Origin: Dipteronia dyeriana
Taxonomy: Eukaryota; Streptophyta; Magnoliopsida; Sapindales; Sapindaceae
Reading direction: 5' to 3'
Assembly (NCBI GenBank): GCA_032871835.1
Contig: CM065300.1
Span: 115,255,088-115,319,087, forward strand
Length of the DNA: 64,000 nucleotides
The translations under genes and the position numbers were made by a program. Under the pieces are notes generated by a model. That model saw only the letters and a program-made list of their open reading frames with translations. It did not search any database and was not told where the DNA came from. This document shows positions 1 through 11,879 of the stretch, one piece after another (position 1 is the stretch's first letter; each line of letters begins with the position of its first letter).

Positions 1-547
1 ATTTTGTATGCTACAAAAACAAACACGTGAACTCACAGGCTTTCAAAAGAATGTGGAAACTTCCCATTGATGGTGCCAAAAAGCATTAGCTAGAAATTCG
101 CTCAAGGTAAGGAATCTCAGTTAACACCCTCAAGACCACTACCTGGTAGGTCACGGACGGGGAAGGTACCTCATACCTAGGTGATTGAGTAAAAAGAGAG
201 ATAAGAAAGAGAGATACAAAAGAGAGATAGGTCAGAACAATGAGAATATAACTAGTGGACTATTTTATTAAAAACTTGAGTAATACAAGTACTGTTGGGA
301 ACAATAAAGAAAGTGGTGATTCGAAGCTTATCCCAATATATTAGCTCTAAATCTCTCTACCTCTCAGACACAATTGGAGATGGCGAATTCGTGCGTGTCG
401 ATAAGTGGCTAATTCCTCTTTGGTGGAACAACTCTTTCAAATGGCGAAACATTTTACTCTTGATCTCTCAATTTTCCATGCCTTCCCATAGACCGGGATG
501 TTGTAATTATACCCTCATTTTCCCGCCGATCAAATTATTGGGATTAT
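1..547. other. Unassigned sequence left of LTR A1
   Basis: I recognise no gene or element here. The stretch is AT-rich with short GA-rich runs near 195-235. A 90-codon frame at 295-567 runs into the family-A LTR and has no familiar motif, so I do not call it. The last few bases before 548 resemble the flank of LTR A4, so the exact left end of A1 is uncertain by about 10 bases. Confidence 0.4.
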
Positions 548-2900
548 GCTCGATAGCAGGAGTGTAATAATGTATTTGACAATCTTTTCATATTAATAAA
601 GTGATTTCTAGTTTAGCAAATCTTATGGCATTTATAGTTTAATTATTATAATTGTCAATAGTAAATAATCATAAGGTCAAAAGACTATGAAAAAAGAAGA
701 ATTGTTTATACATCTAGATATGTATGAGGTAGAACAATTCTTTAGTTAGTCTTGAATAATATTCATAGCTTAAGATAAAAGGTTTGGCGCCTTTATCTTG
801 TCAAAGTTGTAGATTCTTTTGCTAGCATTTGAGTGGGATAAAATGTGTTATGATGAACCTAAAATCATCAAATTGTGGTGTCTTTGGGCAAAAGAATCTA
901 GTGCACTGGGTGCATTGAATTGGATCACAATGAAATACTTCATCTAGAACCATCAATGGATAAACGTTTTTCATTTGAAGACAATCGGAGAGTCTATCTC
1001 AATCCTGAGATAAATGATGGACTTATGGTTGTAAGTGTTATCATTTGAGCTATCAATGAGTACGATTATATATCATAGTCTAACCTCGATAGTTTGGTGG
1101 TTTTCATTTATTAATCGATAGAGGACTTCATTTATAGATATGGACATCGTGGCTTCATTTATTAAATGAGAGTATAATACCATCATATGAGTGTCTTGAG
1201 GTATTGGATATTAAATATTAACGTTAAGTTTTCAATAGTATCTATTGAAACATGGCTTCTGGACAAGTCAAAATATCTAAGTTTAAAATGTGGTCATATG
1301 TGTAAATATGGTAACTTGGAGAGCTATATGCGGTCTATGAGCTCTTGGCGATTACTGGTATTCTTCACGAGGATACACTTTCTCCAATAAGGTTGTATAG
1401 GGTATGAATAAGTAACATCAACTTATTCTATCTTTAATTAAGAGTTCAATTTTAGTTCTTTAGGTGAATGAACTAAAATTAATAGATCGGACCTAAGTGA
1501 ATCATTTGTTGATTGTGATTGTGTTGTGTCTATTGGAGCTTAAATTTAGATAGTCCGTCAAGATCCCCAATCCACACGAACATGCATGGATCACTTGATA
1601 CATTCTACCGGACCAATTTAGGGGTCCATTTGGGATTGTATTGAGGCATGTGGACTTGTTTTTTTTTGTAAGAATGTGTCTAGTTCACATATGGACTTTT
1701 TATTAAGGTCCAATGGATTTAATAAAATAAGAGAAATAATATATATGCCTATATAATGGTGTCGGGTGGCAAAGCTATATAGTTTAGCTTAAATGTATTA
1801 TTTTTTATTATATTACTTAATTCAATGGATATTAATTAATTTATTGATTAATTAATTATTTAATTAAAAGTTAAAATCTTTTTCCTAATAGGAGATGGTC
1901 TCCTAAAATTATACTATTGTTGGTAGTATAATTAATATTAAAGACTATATTTGATAAGTAGATAAATAAAAGGAATTATTTATCTAATCAAATTAGGAAG
2001 TCTTTAATATGGTTACAAATACACTATTGAGTTGGATTAGGAGTCTTGGTGTAGGAAAGAATTCTTTTTGGAAAAGGATTCTTGGTCACCAAGTAAAACT
2101 ACCTAATGGTAGAATTCTTCTTTGAAAAGGATTCTTAACCACCAAGTAAATCCATCTAAGGAAAGGATTCTTAACCACCAAGTAAATCCATCTTAGGAGA
2201 TGATTTATGATCCTATATATAGTACCTCTAAATTTCGGCCAAGGCATGATTTTAAGCTCCAAATTTCGTGCAAGCCAAAGCAAATTTAGATAGAGGAAAA
2301 ATTTGGCCGTTAGATAATTCTAAGAAGAAAAATTCGGCCAAGCCCTAATTTTTTTTTTCTAAAAGAGTTTTCGGCCACCATTGAATTTTGAGTATAGAGA
2401 ATTCGGTTCTTACACTAGATAAATTCATACAACTCTAAAGATTGGTGTGTGATAATTCGGCAAAGAGGAAAAGGAAGAAAGAACGTTTTCTATTCGATAG
2501 TGCACTAGTAGGCTTTACATTAAAAGGTTTTGTGTACAACATCGAATCAAGATTCACGCAAGTTTTAATCAAATTGATTGATAATTTACAAGTGACCTAA
2601 CATTCTTTGTTTTCTTCTTGGAGGATTATTGTGACTAACAAAGAGAAAGATTTTTTTTTTTCCATCCTCAGGTATAAAATTTAAAGAAAGGGAGCCTATA
2701 CTCCTAGGTGATCCACGTTCGTGATTGGATTAGAAGATCTTGCGGATTTAATTCGGCGCTAGTTCAATCGTGACGACACTTTTGATATACATCAATTAAT
2801 TTAGGGTTAAGGTTCTTGTTATTATAAAGGGAATTTTTTTATTTATACAGAAACTCTAATTTTGATTTTTCACGCTTCCGCTGTGTGGATTTTCCCTACA
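548..2900 (+). mobile_element. Family-A LTR, copy A1 (plus strand), followed by a primer site
   Basis: The long terminal repeat reads left to right and ends in TTTTCCCTACA at 2900, directly before a tRNA-iMet-type primer site. It is recognised by comparison with the other family-A copies in this window: 13776-14960, 43237-44198, 44204-45275 and 50684-54118 with an interruption. The first half (548-1750) matches 44204-45275 closely, and the second half (about 1760-2900) matches the reverse complement of 43237-44198. The LTR is about 2.35 kb, long for a copia element but similar to families B and C here. I infer a copia-type element from the primer site. No coding domain of family A is present in the window. 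Confidence 0.7.
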
Positions 2901-2901
2901 A

Positions 2902-2918
2902 TTGGTATCAGAGTCTGG
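2902..2918 (+). other. Primer-binding site of element A1
   Basis: TTGGTATCAGAGTCTGG follows the LTR end (CCCTACA) after one base. The core TGGTATCAGA is complementary to the 3' end of plant initiator methionine tRNA, the usual minus-strand primer of plant copia elements. This fixes 2900 as the 3' boundary of a 5' LTR. Confidence 0.75.
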
Positions 2919-3039
2919 TTGTACCCTTGATTAATTGATGTATGTGTTCGTGCATCTTTTTCTTTTTATTATATATATGCATGTTTTAGAAAGAGATGAC
3001 ACTCTAGGTATTCACATATATATTTACATTGGAATGTAT

Positions 3040-3040
<1 letters not shown>

Positions 3041-3084
<44 letters not shown>
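3041..3084. repeat. (TA)n microsatellite
   Basis: About 22 TA units lie between the primer site of A1 and the second partial LTR copy. The repeat alone creates a 92-codon frame full of Ile and Tyr, which is not a gene. Confidence 0.9.
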
Positions 3085-3090
<6 letters not shown>

Positions 3091-3213
3091 CGTTTTATAT
3101 GTGGTTTGTTATTGCTCAATTTTGGTCCTAGAATTTCAGTGCATTTTTGTTTTGGGATTGTAACAAGAAGGGTGGTCTATCATCGCTATAATTTCTTTCC
3201 TGGTAGTTGCTAA

Positions 3214-3822
3214 GTTTTTTTAGATAATTCTAAGAAGAAAATTTTTGCCAAGCCCTAAATCTTTTTCTAAAAGAGTTTTCGGCCGCCATTGAATTTTGAG
3301 TATAGAGAATTCGGTTGTACTCTAGATAAATTCATCCAACTCTAAATATTGGTGTGTGATAATTCAGCAAAGAGAAAAAGGAAGAAAGAATGTTTTGTAT
3401 TCAATAGTGCACTAGTAGCCTTTACATTAAAAGGTTGTTTGTACAACATCGAATCAAGGTTCACGAGAGTTTCAATCAAATTGATTGATAATTCACAAGT
3501 GACCTAACATTCTTTGTTTTCTTCTTGGAGGATTATTGTGACTAACAAAGAGAAAGATTTTGTTTGTTTCCATCCTCAGGTATACAATTTAAAGAAAGGG
3601 AGCCCACACTTCTAAGTGATTCACGTCCCTGATTGGATTGGAAGATCTTGCGGATTCAATTCGGCGCTAGTTCAATCGTCATGCGAAAATGGTACGACAA
3701 TTTTTATATACATCAATTAATCTTGGATTAAGGTTCTTGTTATTATAAAGGGAAAAAAATATTTATACCGAAACCCTAATTTTGATTTTTCACGCTTCCA
3801 CTGTGTGAATTTTCCCTACATA
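3214..3822 (+). repeat. Second, partial copy of the 3' end of LTR A1
   Basis: This stretch repeats 2313-2900 in the same direction with scattered substitutions and small indels. Both copies run from TAGATAATTCTAAGAAGAAA to TTTTCCCTACA. The second copy is followed by ATAAATCCCC instead of the TTGGTATCAG primer site. The element therefore carries its LTR tail twice, about 310 bp apart. Confidence 0.8.
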
Positions 3823-4823
3823 AATCCCCATAATTTGGACTAATTGATTGATTGTGTTATCGTAATTGATTGGTGTTTATGGAGAGCGTTGAATTATATG
3901 GGAATTGCTCCAGTTGATTACATTACATTTTCGTTTAAGTTTAAAAATGAATTAATGGTGAATCCGTTGACTTATCTGGTCAGATTATGGTGCTTTAATG
4001 GCGAAGGAGTCAACCCTATTGCTTGGTGGAGAATTCTGGCTCTTACACCTTGGTGGTGTGGTACTCTGAGTATCGGTTGTTCCTACTATCATGGCGCTTG
4101 ATCTATTTTGTTTTTCTTGTACTAGTATGGCGCTTGACCTACTTTAGTGGTCTTGGCGATGTCTCTCTTGCTAGTTAGGTAGGTGATATACACCAGAAGG
4201 GTTATAAGACAACGCTGAGTTACTCAGGTATCAGTCTGACATCTTGGTGTCAAGGTTCCTAGCAGAATGTATACCCCGATGGGTCACAGACTGGTGTCAT
4301 GATATTTAGGTTCTGGGCAGATATTCTGGTACTTTGATTCCAGGTAGACAGTACCTTGGAGCTAGCCCTACTTGAAGTGTGGTAGCATTGAAGAATTAGC
4401 ACTGCCCTTTTCCCAGATAGCAGTACCGAGGTACCCAAGTTGTAAGGAGACCGGTCTCGATGTTGATCCTGCCGGGTAGGTTCTACCAGGTATCAAGCGG
4501 TATGTCCTACCAGGTTCTAGACAAGTCGAAAATTCTACTTTGGTCCATCGCCAAAAATATCTATTAACAATATATTTCCGTATAAAATCAAAATCAAAAT
4601 ATGTGGATGATAAGTTAGTTACAAATCGTATGCCAAAACCATTTTAGTATGAATTTGGTCAAAATAAAAAGAAAAAAAAACCTCATAGCATTACTATTAT
4701 CTATATTTGGTTTATTTACAATCAACAAAATCAAGATTCAAGAAAGATTTACAGCTTCTTTTTTTGTGGCTCTTTTATGTTTTTTTGGGTAAATTACTAA
4801 ATGATAAATAGTAAGATGATGTT
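3823..4823. other. Unassigned stretch between A1 and element D
   Basis: The first 740 bp are richer in G and C than the surroundings and probably belong to the internal region of A1. There is repeated wording such as CTACCAGGT and ATGGCGCTTGA, but no reading frame with a recognisable domain. An 85-codon frame at 3844-4101 has no motif. From about 4560 the sequence turns AT-rich. This is probably the original genomic flank of element D, since the matching flank at 11100 leads into a host gene. Confidence 0.4.
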
Positions 4824-4828
4824 TCTTT
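4824..4828. other. Left target-site duplication of element D (TCTTT)
   Basis: TCTTT directly precedes the LTR start TGTAAGAATG at 4829. The identical five bases follow the right LTR end at 11100-11104. A perfect 5-bp duplication shows a normal integrase-mediated insertion with both ends preserved. Confidence 0.85.
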
Positions 4829-5368
4829 TGTAAGAATGATATAATTAAATAGATCTTGTATTGTATGCATAAGTATGAATAACGCGTACCTGGAAGCGCA
4901 GCGGAAAATATCCAATTCGTAGAGTCTTAATCCCGAATCCATAATAATACGATAACCTGAAAATAAAAGAAGGAAAACAATTAAAACAATAGAGAGTCTT
5001 CTACTCTCTTCTCACCTTCCTCAGATTGCCTAATGGAGAGACAATTCTGTTATATGTTCATTGTGAGTGAGAGTAAGGACCCTCTATATATAGTATAACT
5101 TCATAGAATCCTAACCCATAAAGGATTCTCAAAACCCTAATAGGATGGCTAGTTCTAATAGGAATACTAGGCCATACATATACAATAGCCCATACCATAT
5201 CCTACATATATTTAATGTAGTTAAGGTGCATCGAGCCCAACAAATATTGATCATATTAATAACGTGTTTTATCCGGTCAACTCTTACTTAAACATTCCAA
5301 TCAATTCGGTTTTTTTACAAACTCAAAATATAATGTAATGTTGCTCACAATTTTATAAAAAACTTACA
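4829..5368 (-). repeat. LTR of element D (3' LTR in element orientation)
   Basis: This copy matches 10559-11099 from end to end, with inverted terminal bases TGTAAG and CTTACA. It is followed at 5369-5382 by TTCTCCCACTTGAG, which on the minus strand reads as the purine tract CTCAAGTGGGAGAA ending at the LTR start. Confidence 0.88.
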
Positions 5369-8214
5369 TTCTCCCACTTGAGCTGCATAGACATTATTAT
5401 TTTAGTTTTAAAAATTCATTTTAGAAAACGACTCTCTTAACTGACAAACAATTATATATGGCCACAAAGAATGTTTAAGAGGGTAACACCTTCCTTCCCC
5501 TTAGTCCAATAGAACCTTAAGTATCCAACTACTTAGATCATTACATCTTTAGTCAACATAAGACCATATGTAATCAAAATACCCTTAGCTCTACCTACCT
5601 GGGTAAAATGGTATGTATGTGTGGTATGGAAATTACATGCAGATGTGATCATCGTGTCTATTTCCATATAGGTTCAACTTCACATTATACGAAGCAGCTT
5701 AAGACAAGCAACTTAATGTCCAAAGCATCTTACACTCATTGACCAAACACTTTGACCTTGAGTTCAACCTCCCTTAAGACGGGCAAAAAATTTATGTCTT
5801 AAGTAATGTTCATCAAAAATTTCAATCCAATGCAGGATACAACATGCTCCACAAAACTTTTGGAGTCAAATATCTTGGTTAGTGTATCAAGAGTTATTTT
5901 ATATATGGCTATTAGAAACTCACAACTCTTAAATCTTCTCTCACCACAATATTCATATGGTTAAACCTTCGAGATCTCTTAGCATATTCAGAGAAGATAA
6001 ATACAGTGAAATTATCACAATCTACCTCAAAATATGATTTCACAATCAAAATTCTTTAGAGTTGCAATATATAAAGCCACATGTGAGCATGAAACAATTA
6101 ACCTCTACAAATACTATGAAACCTCCCCCCTCCTTTTATCACTATCTATTGATACATGTCAAATTAGTTTGAAATCCGCAAAGTCTACTGATGTAATAAT
6201 ATAATCAATACATATATATTAAGTTTACATCAAACTATCATTTGCGGATACATACATGACCTTTTTCATATGAGAACGCTCCAATTTTCTTGAGGAATTA
6301 AAAACTTATGTAAGTTTATCACTTTTAAAAAAAGGTACCTTAAACAAGTAAACTTGTAATCATACTAACCCTTCAAGTGCTCTATTAATATATTTCTCAA
6401 TAACATTACCAAAATATGCTTGTTTGAGATTTTTCACCTCGTAATACTAAAGATAAAATTCTTAATGTCACATAAATGACAACACAGAGCACATGGAAAT
6501 AAACTTACTCCCACTAACCCTCGGTTATGTCTAAAGGCATAATAAACCTTTTAACCAAGTCATAAATGGCAATACTTATTAAACTAAACACCATTGTCTG
6601 GAAACTTGATTAACTATGCCAATGAAGTCTTAAAAGTATGCAAACCTTAATACTCGTTTTCCAAGTAAAACCTTCAAGCCATAAATCTGACAATATGACT
6701 TTCAACCAATTAGTTTGCAACTATTTGACAACTAAGTCAAAACCTTAACTCCAATGACGTCCAAAATTGTAATTCAACAAATATGACATTTATTCAATAT
6801 AAATATCACAAAGCACAAGATTTCTTCCTTAAACACAAGTCTTTTAAATTATACATTCTTAACAATATCACTCTCTCCCCCTAAGAATGTATAATGCCTA
6901 TATACAATTATTCTCATAAATAAAATAAGACAAGTTCTATGAACTATTCCTAATAGTTTATAATCTTTGCAGTCCTATCTTTATATTATATGAGATCACT
7001 TTTAGTTCAATTAATCAAAAGACTTAAAACTGAGAATTTAAAATAATCAAAATGTCCTACGAATCAATTATCTCAATTCTACATTTAGTCATGTAATTAA
7101 AAAGAATTATATCTAAACTATAAGAACAATAATCAATTTATTCTAAAACCAAAAAGTAGAATTTAGAATTCGAGAAGAGTTTGAAGACCCATAAAGATTA
7201 TTATTTACAGAAATCACCATATAACTCGCTAGGTGAAATCATAAGCAAGAATCTATTATCTTGAATATGCTTCAAGATATTAATTAAAATTCTCAGTCTT
7301 ATTATGAAAATTGTACTTTGCTATACAGGACCAAAATCGAAAATATTATCCAATAAAACTTTTAGAGGTTAAAGATAATCTAAATTTTATCATGAATTCA
7401 TATGAATTCAAATAAAACCTCTTAACCAATTTGCCCATATTAAATACTGAGTTCATTGTAAGAATTTATAATATAAAATGTATCACAAGAAATAACCCAC
7501 TAAGAGCTTAATTGAAAATTAATCAAATAATTCAAAACATAAATTAAAGGGTATATTTTCTTATGATAACAAATTATTTTATATCCTCAGTATTTATTTT
7601 CTTTGACTTGCTATGTTGAATTGTCAAAATTACCAGACTACTTCCTATGGTGTTTGTACCCTATCACCTTTATCAAAAGAATAAACAAAAGACATAACTC
7701 CATAATAGATTAATCTCCATCTATTTATAAGGCACTAGACCTTAACAAACTTTCGACAGTGGGTTCACTAAACTTTATTTATCATTTAATCCTCATTAAT
7801 GTAAAAATCAATTTGAGCGTCTCATCTAATCCACCAAAAGGTCCATCAACCAATATCTTAATGACATGTATTTAAAACTGGTAGAGATGTTTAAAATGAA
7901 TTAAATCATAGTATATTCATGCTCACACCGATTTCCATAATCATTATAAAGAATGATTTAACCTTTATAGAAATCCAACACAACATCATGATCTGTCTTT
8001 TGAACAAAGACCACAACACACGTGTTAAAACTTTCCTACAAGTGATTAACTTCTTTAGGAGATGAGTATCACTCTTTTTTCTTCAATGCTCACAAAACTT
8101 ACACAAGTGATGACTCTCTTAGGCAGATGATCAACACAACACATGTATAGTTTTACTTCAATGCAGTTCATAACCTTAATCATTGATAATCCAAGGAATA
8201 TTATGGAATCTTAA

Positions 8215-9535
8215 CAACTAGTTCACTACGTGAAAACATAATCATCCAACTCTACAAATATTCCAAACACGATTGATTATAAAATTTCTATCAAAAGATC
8301 ATTATAAAATTCTAATGGTTACTCTACTACATAGAAACATAACCATCCAACTTTATAATAACTTCGAATATAATCAATTAATGTCCTCAATGAAATAAAT
8401 AAATCATAATGAAATATTAATAGTTAGTCTACTACGTAGAAACATAACCATACAATTTCATAATAATTTCATAGGTTATACATTTGTAAAACATGAACTA
8501 CAAATCCAATATCATTACACCTAACAAAAATTTATATATTTCTCTTAATCAATCTGACACGGTCACACATAATTTTATTTTAAATTATACAAAATAATGA
8601 GAAATATATAACCTTCTTAAATTTATGTTGAATAGATATTATTTGTGAGCATATAGAATATGTATGCATCATTAAGTGTTGGGCAATTTCATTCAATTAA
8701 ATGAAAATATATTATAGGCAACTTCCAAAACTTGTAATATTTATATCACTATCATATAAATAAAAACCTTAAGATGGTGAACCTCATACGGAGAAGAACA
8801 TCACCTATCACATGTTTCTAACATTCACAACATATTGTATAAGTGAATACATCGAGATGATGAATCTCCTACGGAGAAGAACATCACTCATCACCTGCAT
8901 AAAATTCCATCATTGTAGTCCTATAGATGAATACCTCAAGATGATAAACCTCCTACAGAGATGAACATCACCTATCACATGTGATAACCCTCATACGGAG
9001 ATGATTAAAACATGCATTTCCATCTTTACATTTCAAATTTAATAATTGATTACCAACATCTCAAAATATTTATGATTAGTCACTTCGTGAAACATAATCA
9101 TCAAATTGACAAGAATATTCTATCAATTATTAAAACTTACCAAATTAATAATAGTTAACTAACTATATTCTCAAAAACAAAATGACTAGTCACTACGTGA
9201 AACATAATCACTCGAGTCACGAGAATATTCAAAACGGATTATTAATTTTAACCTCATCAATAATTGATAACCGACGAATTTTTCAAAATCTTAATGATTA
9301 GTCACTACGTGAAACAAAATCATTTGATTCACGAGAAAATTCTATCAATTATTGAATCAAAATCATTAATAATTGATAACCGATGAATTTCTCAAAATTT
9401 TAATGATTAGTCACTACGTGAAACATAATCATCTGATTCATGAGAAAATTCTATAAATTATTAATTTTAAATAAGCTAATAATTATTATGAAAACTAAAT
9501 GATTAGTCACTACGAGAAACATAATCATCCGAAAT
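8215..9535. repeat. Degenerate tandem repeat with ACTACGTGAAAC core inside element D
   Basis: A motif close to CACTACGTGAAACATAATCAT recurs near 8222, 8329, 8431, 9077, 9185, 9299, 9408 and 9506. The spacing within each cluster is about 100-114 bp. Between the two clusters, near 8772, 8858 and 8938, a different unit recurs: GATGGTGAACCTC, then ACGGAGAAGAACATCACC. The units have diverged, so this is an old array. On the minus strand the core reads CACGTAGTG. I see no coding role. Confidence 0.75.
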
Positions 9536-9844
9536 CATAATAATTATTTATAAACTGCAATTATTTTCATAAACAAAAATTTGGAAAATTTTAAAATTGC
9601 CTTATATTTTAGTAAATTTCAAATTGGCCCCATATATTTGTCAAATATTAATTTGGACTCAATTATCTTTTGAAATTATAAATCTGCCCCAACACATGAA
9701 CAATTACACATTGATACCTTGGTATTTTAATAATTCTAAAAGACCCGGGAAAAGTTGCATAACAGACCAATATTCTAACTAATTTAAAAAGGGAACCTTG
9801 GAAAATTTCAAAAAAGTCCTCAAACTATATCTAATTCACAAAAG

Positions 9845-10260
9845 GTGGCCCACAACCAAAACAAACCAGAAAACCCTAGTCTTCATGCCGCCGACCGTTC
9901 TTGCTCCGACGGCCACAAAAACGGCGGCGAAGACAGCGGCAAGCCACTCGGAACGGTCCCATATCACGAGATCCGCAAATATTTGCGGATCGAATCAGTC
10001 CAAGTGAGATCCGAACGGCGTTCCACGCCGTCGTTCAAACTTCAGCGGTTCCTTTGAACCACGGCGGCCCTTGCCATCACCAGAGAGTTGACAGGCGGTG
10101 GCTACACAACCGGACCAACACCGTCGACCTGCATCAGGAAACGGGTTAGCAACCAACAATCAGCCTCTAAGCGCTGATCTGGTTGTGGTTGTTGATTGAA
10201 CTGCAATTGGGTCTGATGGCGTGAGTCGTGATCCATCGATCCATGTCTGATGGCGTGATT
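9845..10260. other. GC-rich stretch inside element D near its primer site
   Basis: About 300 bp here are far richer in G and C than the rest of element D and hold three overlapping plus-strand frames of 69-82 codons. None has a recognised domain, and they are antisense to the element. The stretch lies 300-700 bp from the primer site, that is, in the leader of the element. It could be a leader or packaging region, or a captured gene piece; the sequence does not decide. Confidence 0.4.
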
Positions 10261-10540
10261 AAAGTTCTAACATGCTATTTGAATTTCATCTACCCAGTAA
10301 AACCACAACTGTAAATACTGATTTCTAAACTTAATCTTTGGACATTATTATTTATTTATTACCAGTATTGTATGGAGTCAAATCGTACACATCACAGACA
10401 ATATAGAATACAAATATGGATTTTAATATGCACACAGGTAAACTATTCATTCATGTGACGTAATCAAAACAAAATAATACCGTTGATAAAATAACTTAAT
10501 CCAATTAAATCATATATAGATTCAACCTATATAATAAAAC

Positions 10541-10558
10541 GATCTGCTCTGATATCAT
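10541..10558 (-). other. Primer-binding site of element D
   Basis: On the minus strand the bases after the LTR end (CATTCTTACA) read ATGATATCAGAGCAGATC. This differs from the usual TGGTATCAGAGC by one base in the core. It marks the right LTR as the 5' LTR of a minus-strand element. Confidence 0.7.
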
Positions 10559-11099
10559 TGTAAGAATGATATAATTAAATAGATCTCGTATTGTATGCAT
10601 AATTATGAATAACGCGTATCTGAGAGCGTAACGGAAAACATTCAATTCGTAGAGTTTTAATCCCAAATCTATAATAATATGATAACCTGAAAATAAAACA
10701 ATGAAAACAATTTAAACAATATGGAGTCTTCTACTCTCTTCTCACATTCCTTAGATTGCCTAATGGGGAGACAATTCTGTTATATGTTCATTGTGAGTGA
10801 GAGTAAGGACTTCCTATATATAGTATAACTTCATAGAATCCTAACCCATAAAAGATTCTCAAAACCCTAATAGGATGACCAGTCCTAATAGGAATACTAG
10901 GCCACACATATACAATAACACATACCATACCCTATATATATTTAATGTAGTTAAGGTGCGTCGAGCCCAACAAATATTGATCACATTAATAACGGGTTTT
11001 ATCCGGTCAACTCTAACTTAAACATTCCAATCAATTTGGTTTTTTACAAACTCAAAATATAATGTAATATGTTGCTCACAATTTTATAAAAATCTTACA
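10559..11099 (-). repeat. LTR of element D (5' LTR in element orientation)
   Basis: This is the partner of 4829-5368, aligned along its full length. It ends at 11099 in AATCTTACA and is followed by the target duplication TCTTT at 11100-11104. A TA-rich run in the middle (near 10815) could carry the promoter. Confidence 0.88.
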
Positions 11100-11192
11100 T
11101 CTTTGACTCTTTTATGTTACAAATTAAAGTTCATTTATCTCAAGCGTGCACACACAAGCAAACATGATCAAACCTAGCTAGCTTTAATCCAT

Positions 11193-11809
11193 TCAAAAGA
11201 ATACAAAAACGAGCAACCCGGTTGTCACAGCTCTGAATGCAATTGTGAGGAATGAAGAAGATGATGCTATGAGTGAGGATGCTGCTCCCTTTTTGCTCCG
11301 AGGACGAAGAAGATCTCCACCTCCATAAATCCCCCTATTTGCTTTCTTCAATTGATAGATCAATTCATGATCATTTCCAGCTCTCTCAACATTTCCCAAA
11401 TGAATTGCTTCTTGCAATTTTTTGTTTGGATTATCAGATTCTTTGTTTGGTTTCATCAGCAATTTGCTTCCATACCCATCTGCATATAAATATATATATA
11501 TTTATAAACATTGAATATTCGAACTGTTAAAATGAAAAGGAAAGGAAAGGAAAAAATCATTCCCATTTGATGAGTAATTATTAAATTACAGTATTAGTGT
11601 ATAAGCAAAGCGAGAATGAAAATGTGTATAGAATTACTTTTGTAATGTGTCTCTTCGATCGCCAACTGCTTGCAGCTATCAGCTGCTTTTGAGGTGAAAG
11701 TACTTTCAGGGGAAGAATATGAAGCAGCTTTACAACATATGAAGAAGAAAAACCATACAAATGCAAATACCACTCTTTTGATGCTAACCAATTGCTTTCT
11801 AGTCTTCAT
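11193..11809 (-). CDS. Two-exon host gene: small secreted or membrane-anchored protein of unknown function
   Basis: The coding region joins exon 1 (11809-11638) to exon 2 (11479-11193) across a 158-bp intron with GT at 11637-11636 and AG at 11481-11480. Splicing keeps the frame through a split Asn codon and gives 152 residues. I start at the ATG at 11809; the frame opens further upstream only through a TTG. Residues 1-12 are basic (MKTRKQLVSIKR). Residues 13-30 are strongly hydrophobic and look like a signal peptide or anchor. The middle is hydrophilic with many charged residues and contains GGGDLLRPRSKK. The last 27 residues are Ser-rich then hydrophobic, ending VFVFF, as in GPI-attachment signals. 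A TATAAATA lies about 70 bp upstream. I do not recognise the family. I infer an extracellular or membrane protein. The splice sites and TATA box make this the best host gene in the window. Confidence 0.65.
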
Positions 11810-11879
11810 GGGCAAAAAGTAGGTTAACGATTATATAGTGTTTTTAGGATTTTGCATGTAAATGAAAATAATATTTGAG

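Larger units (their letters stand above)
4829..11099 (-). mobile_element. Complete non-coding LTR element D (LARD-like)
   Basis: This 6.27-kb element has two direct LTRs of 540 and 541 bp that start TGTAAGA and end in CTTACA. A perfect TCTTT duplication flanks it. The primer site next to the right LTR and the purine tract next to the left LTR set the orientation as minus. The internal 5.19 kb contains no frame of 60 codons from 5369 to about 9590, and nowhere a gag, protease, integrase, reverse transcriptase or RNase H motif that I could find. That matches the description of large retrotransposon derivatives (LARDs), which move with enzymes supplied by a partner. The two LTRs differ at many positions, so the insertion is not recent. 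It lies about 93 bp beyond the stop codon of the host gene at 11193, possibly within its 3' untranslated region. Confidence 0.8.

Noticed and set aside
295..567. 90-codon plus-strand frame at the left edge
   Set aside because: No motif, and its end runs into the family-A LTR start. Composition is ordinary non-coding.
2901..2918. tRNA gene suggested by the initiator-tRNA-like sequence at the primer sites
   Set aside because: Only the short complement to the tRNA 3' end is present at each site; no cloverleaf surrounds it.
2935..3213. 92-codon frame across the TA microsatellite
   Set aside because: The open frame results from the TA repeat; the rest has no domain.
3844..4101. 85-codon frame after the partial LTR copy
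   Set aside because: No motif, no related frame elsewhere in the window, and no promoter or splice evidence.
8215..9535. Regularly spaced repeats that could suggest a CRISPR array
   Set aside because: Repeats are diverged, spacers are related to each other, and the context is a plant LTR element.
11273..11530. 85-codon plus-strand frame opposite exon 2 of the host gene
   Set aside because: It is the antisense shadow of exon 2 and the intron, whose splice sites and frame on the minus strand are convincing.
11810..11815. Upstream start of the host gene two codons earlier
   Set aside because: The earlier codon is TTG. The first ATG in frame is at 11809 and is used for the call.
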